A DNA stretch of 9,352 bases. Origin: Chloroflexia bacterium (GTDB lineage: Bacteria; Chloroflexota; Chloroflexia; QHBQ01; JADMIH01). The position numbers were made by a program, and so were the translations under genes. Below, piece by piece: positions 5,896 through 9,352 of the stretch. The notes beneath the pieces were generated by a model, which was not told the origin of the DNA, ran no database searches, and worked only from the letters and a program-made list of their open reading frames with translations. The stretch covers positions 1 to 9,352 of the forward strand of contig JAICKM010000224.1 of the NCBI GenBank assembly GCA_025927935.1. The letters run 5' to 3'. Within the stretch, counting starts at the first letter, position 1; each line of letters begins with the position of its first letter.

Positions 5896-7238
5896 AGTAA
5901 CACCTTCTCCTCTTGATCTGTGACAACATCCGCGGCCACGACCGGCGCCGCCGGGGGCTGCCGCCCGAACAGCGCGGCCAATTGCCCAGCCGCCGCGCGC
6001 AGATCAAAATGGTCGGCCACGGTGCGCTGGGCCGCCTGCCCCAGGCACGCGCGCCGCGCCGGATCTTCAAGCAACGCGGCCAGCGCAGCGGCCAGCGCCG
6101 GCGCATCGTGCGGCGGCACCAGCAACCCGTTGGCCTCGTGCTGCACCAGTTCCGGCACCCCGGACACCGCCGTGCTCACCACCGGCAGCCCGCAGGCCAT
6201 GGCCTCGACCAGCACATTGGGCACGCCGTCACGGTCGCCGTCCTCGGTGATGAATGGCGCCAGCACGAAGAGGTCGGCGCGCTGGAACACCGGCACCAGT
6301 TCGTGTTGCGGGCACACCCCGGCCAGTTCCACCGTGTCCGCCAGGTCGAGCCGGGCGATGGTCGCGGCCAGTTCGTCTTGCAACGGCCCGTCGCCGTAGA
6401 TGGCGCAGCGGAACCGGTAGCCCGCCTGCTTGAGCTGGGCGCAGGCGGCCAGCAAGTCCGGGAAGCCCTTCTTCTCGACCAGGCGGCCCACCGACAGCAG
6501 CAGCGGCGGGCCGGCCCGCCGCGCTGCCTCTTTAGACGCGGCAGCGGGCGGAGCCGGATGGAAGCGGCGCAGATCGACCCCGTGGTGGATCAGCCGCACT
6601 TTCGCCTGGAGCGCGGGCCGGATGGTTCGCTCCAGGTAGTCGATATTGGCGGCGCAACAGGTCACGACGGTGCGCGCTCGGCGGATGCGGTCGTTCAGCG
6701 CCGCGGGAGGGATCTGATAAAGGTCGCGCGCATGGGCCGTGAAGCTATAGGGCAGGCCGGTCAGTATCTGGGCCAGGACGGCGATCAGCGTGGGATCGTG
6801 GGCGAAATGGGCGTGCAAATGGCCGATCGCGCGCCCCTCACGCCGCTGTTCCGCGCGCAGCAGCCGCGCCAGGTACACCGCCTGCGCGAAACAGGCGAAG
6901 CGCGAGGCGGCATGATAGCCCGTGTCGATGTCGCCGTGGGCCAGCACATAGCGCAAGGCGCGCAAGTAGCGCCGGGGCGCGGCTCGCGCCAGGCGTAGAT
7001 GCTCGGCCACGATCAGCGCCGCCGGGCGTTGGGTCGCGATATCGAGATAGTGGACCGGCGCCTGCACGTCACCCACCTCCGGCTGCCCAACGGGTTCGCG
7101 CGGATCGGTGCCCGCGAAAATCACAATGCGCACCCCCAACTGTTCGAGGGCCAGGATCTCATTCAGGATAAAGGTCTGCGACAGGCGCGGATAACTCCGG
7201 AGGATATAGCCGACCCAGGGTCGCGGGCGCGTATCCAT
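5892..7238 (-). CDS. GT4-family glycosyltransferase (448 aa)
   Basis: This is a retaining GT-B fold glycosyltransferase that would transfer a sugar from a nucleotide donor to an unknown acceptor, probably at the cytoplasmic face of the membrane. The N-terminal YILRSYPRLSQTFILNEIL (11-29) is characteristic of the WcaL/colanic-acid-type GT4 subgroup. It is followed by HLHAHFAHDP (140-149) and SFTAHARDLY (165-174). The donor-binding half shows HHGVD (218-222), SVGRLVEKKGF (249-259), YGDGPL (281-286) and DGVPNVLVEAMACGLPVVST (337-356), the EX7E-type segment with Asp in place of the first Glu. ATG 7238 is chosen because GGGGAGGT (7246-7253) sits 7 nt upstream and the conserved fold starts at once. 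An upstream in-frame ATG at 7343 has no ribosome site and would add a non-conserved 35-residue leader. It follows the 397-aa gene by 85 nt and overlaps the exporter start by 4 nt. The sugar and acceptor cannot be deduced. Confidence 0.93.
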   Translation of the reverse strand: MDTRPRPWVGYILRSYPRLSQTFILNEILALEQLGVRIVIFAGTDPREPVGQPEVGDVQAPVHYLDIATQRPAALIVAEHLRLARAAPRRYLRALRYVLAHGDIDTGYHAASRFACFAQAVYLARLLRAEQRREGRAIGHLHAHFAHDPTLIAVLAQILTGLPYSFTAHARDLYQIPPAALNDRIRRARTVVTCCAANIDYLERTIRPALQAKVRLIHHGVDLRRFHPAPPAAASKEAARRAGPPLLLSVGRLVEKKGFPDLLAACAQLKQAGYRFRCAIYGDGPLQDELAATIARLDLADTVELAGVCPQHELVPVFQRADLFVLAPFITEDGDRDGVPNVLVEAMACGLPVVSTAVSGVPELVQHEANGLLVPPHDAPALAAALAALLEDPARRACLGQAAQRTVADHFDLRAAAGQLAALFGRQPPAAPVVAADVVTDQEEKVLL

Positions 7239-7245
7239 CGTCTCT

Positions 7246-7253
7246 ACCTCCCC
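7246..7253 (-). promoter_or_regulatory. Ribosome binding site deciding the glycosyltransferase start
   Basis: Read on the minus strand this is GGGGAGGT, seven bases before ATG 7238. It supports this start over the longer in-frame ATG at 7343, which overlaps the upstream gene and lacks any Shine-Dalgarno match. Confidence 0.7.
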
Positions 7254-7323
7254 AGGACCGCAGCACGACACGTTCAGGCGAGCACCGGCGGCAGTAGCCC
7301 GCGCCGGCGCTCCACGCAAGGCT

Positions 7324-8517
7324 CTATTTTTCCACAGCCCCATCGGGCCGCAACGCGCCGGGCGCGGACATGATCAGCGTGGCAAAGGTGCCCGAAATCT
7401 GCCGGCCCACGTCGTAGCCGAGCGCCGTCAGGCCGTGAGCGATCATCAGCCGTAACTGGCGGTACTGCTCCTCGCCGTCGGGCCGCGGGCGCAGCCCCCG
7501 CCGGGTGCAGATCTGCTTGGCGATCTTCAGGCAGGTGTAGCCGTAGAAGTAGACGAACCGGGCGTTCGCGGTCCACCCGGTCTGGCGAGCATAGGCCCGC
7601 ACGAAGATGCTCTGGAGTTCGGCGCAGCGCCGGGGCGGCATGTTCTTGCGCTGGGCCAGGAGATAGAGGTTGGCGCAGAAGTGGGCCAGGTCGAAGTTCG
7701 GGTCGCCCAGGCGCATCTCGTCAAAGTCGATAATCTTGAGTCCGTCGCCGACCACGATGTGGCCGTAGTGGAAGTCTTTATGGATCGGGGCATCCTCGGC
7801 GAAGCCCAGGGTGGGCAGGGCGTCCTGGAGCAATTGGGCGATGCGCAGGGCATCCGGCGCCTGGTCGGGGTACTTATGCCCGATGAGCACGGCCCAGGCG
7901 TGCAGGTTGACAACCTCCGTGGCCGGCTGGAACCGGCGCTCCAGTGGCAGCCGGCTCTGGTGCAGCAGGCCCAACCAGATGCCCGCCAACTCCATGTAGC
8001 GCGCGGCCTCGTCGTCGAGGATAACCTCGTCGAGAAAGCGGCCTTCCGCGGGGAGATAGACGAGCATCGACAGGTCGGGGATGCAGCCCAGGGGTTGCGG
8101 GATGCCCACATCGGTCCGCCCGCCGAAGACGCCCGCCCAGAGCGGGCGCATGGTCGCCTCCGCGCGCTCGGCCTGGTTCGCCGCCGGGTAGAGCTTGCCG
8201 AAGACCAGGCGGCGCGGGCCGCCCTCGCGGCTGGTCACCTCATAATGGATTAAGCCGCGATTGCCCTGTTTGTAGGCGATCAGTTTGGCATAGCTAACGA
8301 CCGGGGTGTGCTGCGGCGGCACCAAGGAGGCCAGCCAGGGCGCCAGATGGTGGGTCATCGCCTCCACGTTCAGCGCGACCTGGAGCACGGGCAGCCCGGT
8401 CGTGTAGAACGCCGTCGGGTGCTTGTCCATGCTGGTGGACGTCATCACCCGCGCGATCACGGTTTCCTGGATTTCGTTGCCGGCGGGGGTAGCCGGATCG
8501 TCGGACCGCTCCACCAT
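7324..8517 (-). CDS. APH-like phosphotransferase, single N-lobe (397 aa), first gene of the operon
   Basis: An APH/choline-kinase-like protein with no signal peptide or membrane helices. The N-lobe (about 45-155) contains YKQGNRGLIHYEV (82-94), equivalent to the Y-x-P-G-x-R strand-turn of its neighbours, and FGK with the likely ATP-contacting Lys108. The hinge lies near MLVYLPAEG. The C-lobe holds IHKDFHYGH (245-253), so the catalytic Asp248 is kept but the usual Asn is His253, and then IDFD (263-266) with Asp264. It has one N-lobe where the two downstream homologues have two, and is closer in size to typical APH proteins. ATG 8517 is preferred (GAAAGGGG at 8527-8534, 9 nt upstream); a TTG at 8565 would add 16 residues. 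As the promoter-proximal gene it probably sets expression of the group. It may phosphorylate a hydroxyl on a sugar, lipid head group or small molecule; the substrate is unknown, and the name gives no reason to assume antibiotic resistance. Confidence 0.9.
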   Translation of the reverse strand: MVERSDDPATPAGNEIQETVIARVMTSTSMDKHPTAFYTTGLPVLQVALNVEAMTHHLAPWLASLVPPQHTPVVSYAKLIAYKQGNRGLIHYEVTSREGGPRRLVFGKLYPAANQAERAEATMRPLWAGVFGGRTDVGIPQPLGCIPDLSMLVYLPAEGRFLDEVILDDEAARYMELAGIWLGLLHQSRLPLERRFQPATEVVNLHAWAVLIGHKYPDQAPDALRIAQLLQDALPTLGFAEDAPIHKDFHYGHIVVGDGLKIIDFDEMRLGDPNFDLAHFCANLYLLAQRKNMPPRRCAELQSIFVRAYARQTGWTANARFVYFYGYTCLKIAKQICTRRGLRPRPDGEEQYRQLRLMIAHGLTALGYDVGRQISGTFATLIMSAPGALRPDGAVEK

Positions 8518-8537
8518 GGGTGTGCGCCCCTTTCTGG

Positions 8538-8565
8538 AGTATAGCGGGGATGCGAACGGCGACAA
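8538..8565 (-). promoter_or_regulatory. Candidate proximal promoter for the minus-strand operon
   Basis: On the minus strand TTGTCG (8560-8565) and TATACT (8538-8543) are separated by 16 nt, matching the sigma70 consensus at 4/6 and 5/6 positions. Transcription would begin near 8531, inside the presumed ribosome site of the first gene and leaving only about 14 nt of leader. It is therefore a weaker candidate than the one at 8745-8773. Confidence 0.3.
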
Positions 8566-8571
8566 CGCTGC

Positions 8572-8607
8572 CGCAACTCGCCGTAGCGGCGCTGCTGTTG
8601 AGTTGCG
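8572..8607. repeat. GC-rich inverted repeat in the operon leader
   Basis: CGCAACTC (8572-8579) is perfectly complementary to GAGTTGCG (8600-8607). An inner stem, GCCG (8580-8583) with CGGC (8587-8590), closes a TAG loop. It would lie in the 5' leader of the minus-strand operon if transcription starts near 8738. There is no T-tract, so it is not a standard terminator. It may be leader structure or chance in GC-rich DNA. Confidence 0.35.
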
Positions 8608-8687
8608 CGCCGGCGATCGCGTGAAGAGGAACGAAAACAGGTGCGATAGCGGCGTAACTTAACCCTGGGCGCAGCAGTATATCACTA

Positions 8688-8699
8688 ATATACGTATAT
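8688..8699. promoter_or_regulatory. Perfect 12-bp palindrome, possible operator
   Basis: ATATACGTATAT is fully self-complementary and sits in an AT-rich patch downstream of the minus-strand promoter candidate, with an additional GTATAT at 8677-8682. Dimeric repressors often bind such sites, but AT-rich palindromes also occur by chance and no regulator gene is visible in the window. Confidence 0.25.
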
Positions 8700-8744
8700 A
8701 GCGTGCGGGCCATACAGGTTACGCTACCCGGCAGATTCTCTTGT

Positions 8745-8773
8745 ATTCTAGCATAAGGGACGTGTCTTGACAA
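8745..8773 (-). promoter_or_regulatory. Candidate promoter for the minus-strand APH/GT/ABC operon
   Basis: On the minus strand the -35 is TTGTCA (8768-8773, 5/6) and the -10 is TAGAAT (8745-8750, 5/6), with the ideal 17-nt spacer. TG in the extended -10 position (TGCTAGAAT) adds support. Transcription would start near 8738 and leave a leader of about 220 nt before the first gene. The -35 overlaps the -35 of the opposing kinase promoter. Confidence 0.55.
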
Positions 8774-8794
8774 GATATTCACATGTAGTATAAT
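8767..8794 (+). promoter_or_regulatory. Consensus sigma70-type promoter for the Ser/Thr kinase
   Basis: TTGACA (8767-8772) and TATAAT (8789-8794) are both exact matches to the housekeeping consensus, separated by 16 nt. The expected start is near 8801, giving a leader of about 180 nt before ATG 8984. An exact match in such GC-rich DNA is unlikely to be accidental. Confidence 0.75.
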
Positions 8795-8971
8795 TCAGAA
8801 GGTCTTTTTTCGGCTCAGTTGCGGTATTATCGAGGCATCCCGGCTTGCTGCACTCCTCGCTGACCCGCCTCGTTCTGCCCTCCTCACCCGCCGCCTGAGC
8901 CAATGGTGATCGCTACCTGCACCGGGAAGACGAGTCCGCCGCGCCGTATGGCCCGGCGTATACCCGCCGCT

Positions 8972-8977
8972 AGGAGG
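8972..8977 (+). promoter_or_regulatory. Ribosome binding site of the kinase gene
   Basis: AGGAGG ends 6 nt before ATG 8984. This favours ATG 8984 over the adjacent GTG at 8981 (3 nt away) and over an in-frame ATG at 8903, which has no ribosome site and would add 27 residues outside the kinase fold. Confidence 0.8.
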
Positions 8978-8983
8978 GTCGTG

Positions 8984-9352
8984 ATGGACGACCTCATCAA
9001 TATGCAATTGGGACAGTACCGGCTCACCGAGGTGATCCGGCGCGGAGGCATGTCCACCGTCTACAAAGCCTACCAGCAGTCGCTGGACCGCTACGTCGCC
9101 GTCAAAGTGCTGTTCCACGGCCAGAATCCGCAGTTTGTCGCCCGCTTCCAGCGCGAAGCCCGCGCCATCGCCCACCTGCAACATCCCAACATCCTGCCCA
9201 TTTTCGACTATGGTGAGCAGGACGGCTTGCTCTTTCTCGTGCTGCAATACATCGAGCAGGGCATGACGCTGGGCGACTTGCTGGGCCACCCGATGGAGCC
9301 GGTGCCCGCCCTGCAATTGATGGGCCGCGTGCTGGCCGCGCTGGACTATGCC
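8984..9352 (+). CDS. PknB-like (Hanks-type) serine/threonine protein kinase, N-terminal fragment (runs off right edge)
   Basis: The first 123 codons of a eukaryotic-like Ser/Thr kinase that transfers phosphate from ATP to protein Ser/Thr. The kinase fold starts almost at residue 1: LGQYRLTEVI (9-18) leads into the glycine-rich loop RRGGMSTVYKAY (19-30), where the first loop glycine of the usual GxGGM is Arg19-Arg20. The ATP-contacting Lys is in VAVKVL (Lys41), the helix-C Glu in FQREARAIAHLQHPNI (55-70, Glu58), and the hinge is around FLVLQYIEQG (84-93). The sequence ends before the HRD and DFG motifs, so activity and any C-terminal domains (membrane helix, sensor repeats) are unseen. Expression is divergent from the APH/GT/ABC operon, from a perfect-consensus promoter whose -35 overlaps the operon promoter, which suggests coordinated or competing control. 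Proteins of the operon could be its substrates, but that is inference. Confidence 0.93.
   Translation, partial: MDDLINMQLGQYRLTEVIRRGGMSTVYKAYQQSLDRYVAVKVLFHGQNPQFVARFQREARAIAHLQHPNILPIFDYGEQDGLLFLVLQYIEQGMTLGDLLGHPMEPVPALQLMGRVLAALDYA

Larger units (their letters stand above)
8518..8983. other. Divergent intergenic region between the APH/GT/ABC operon and the Ser/Thr kinase
   Basis: This is a 466-nt non-coding spacer and the most AT-rich part of the window, especially 8675-8815. It contains two oppositely directed promoter candidates that share the -35 region, a second weaker minus-strand promoter near the first gene, a 12-bp perfect palindrome and a GC-rich inverted repeat. The kinase-side leader (about 8801-8983) has a T6 run at 8804-8809 and no recognisable riboswitch. 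A small hairpin (CGCCG 8942-8946 with CGGCG 8954-8958) lies just before the kinase ribosome site. I saw no tRNA or other structured RNA. Confidence 0.8.

Noticed and set aside
7239..7343. Longer glycosyltransferase start at ATG 7343
   Set aside because: No ribosome site upstream, overlaps the preceding gene by 20 nt, and adds a 35-residue leader outside the conserved fold; ATG 7238 has GGGGAGGT at ideal spacing.
446..8517. Reading the APH-like genes as aminoglycoside resistance
   Set aside because: Similarity is limited to the fold and active-site motifs, with departures in HGDxxxxN and an unusual N-lobe duplication; nothing in the sequence points to aminoglycosides.
8518..8565. TTG start at 8565 for the 397-aa phosphotransferase
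   Set aside because: It would overlap the -35 and -10 of a promoter candidate and has no better ribosome site than ATG 8517; kept only as an alternative.
8294..8782. 162-codon minus-strand frame in the divergent spacer
   Set aside because: It overlaps the 397-aa gene in another frame, runs through the promoter region and has no motif or ribosome site.
8903..8983. In-frame upstream ATG at 8903 for the kinase
   Set aside because: Lacks a Shine-Dalgarno site and adds a basic 27-residue stretch not expected before a PknB-type kinase domain; AGGAGG clearly serves ATG 8984.

Overview
The window is GC-rich and comes from a bacterium that I would place tentatively in the Chloroflexota. The grounds are the high GC with GC-ending codons, a divergent Hanks-type serine/threonine kinase, an array of kinase-fold (APH-like) proteins, and two palindromic intergenic repeats of the type that read as 'CHSERSEES' when translated, which I associate with Chloroflexota and some other phyla. 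This placement is inference; no rRNA or marker gene is present.

Almost the whole window is one minus-strand operon. In transcription order it contains: (1) a 397-aa APH-like phosphotransferase (8517 to 7324); (2) a GT4 glycosyltransferase (7238 to 5892); (3) a 1320-aa ORF that joins a complete MsbA/ABCB-type ABC half-exporter to a second APH-like domain (5895 to 1933), with a strong internal ribosome site and ATG at the domain junction; (4) a 499-aa APH-like protein whose catalytic Asp position is Thr (1945 to 446); and (5), after a 268-nt spacer carrying two 94-bp palindromic repeats, the first 59 codons of a paralogue of gene 4 (177 to the left edge). Genes 2/3 overlap by 4 nt and genes 3/4 by 13 nt, so translational coupling is likely.

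On the right, a plus-strand PknB-like serine/threonine kinase starts at 8984 and runs off the window. The 466-nt divergent spacer holds a perfect-consensus sigma70-type promoter toward the kinase and a near-consensus promoter toward the operon. Their -35 boxes overlap on opposite strands.

The most interesting content is the repeated use of one kinase-fold module: four copies in one locus, two of them with a duplicated N-lobe, one fused in frame to an ABC exporter, and one apparently catalytically dead. They sit with a GT4 glycosyltransferase and an exporter. A working inference is a system that builds, possibly phosphorylates, and exports a glycosylated molecule (glycolipid, surface glycan or small metabolite), with the divergent Ser/Thr kinase as a possible regulator. 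The substrate cannot be read from the sequence.
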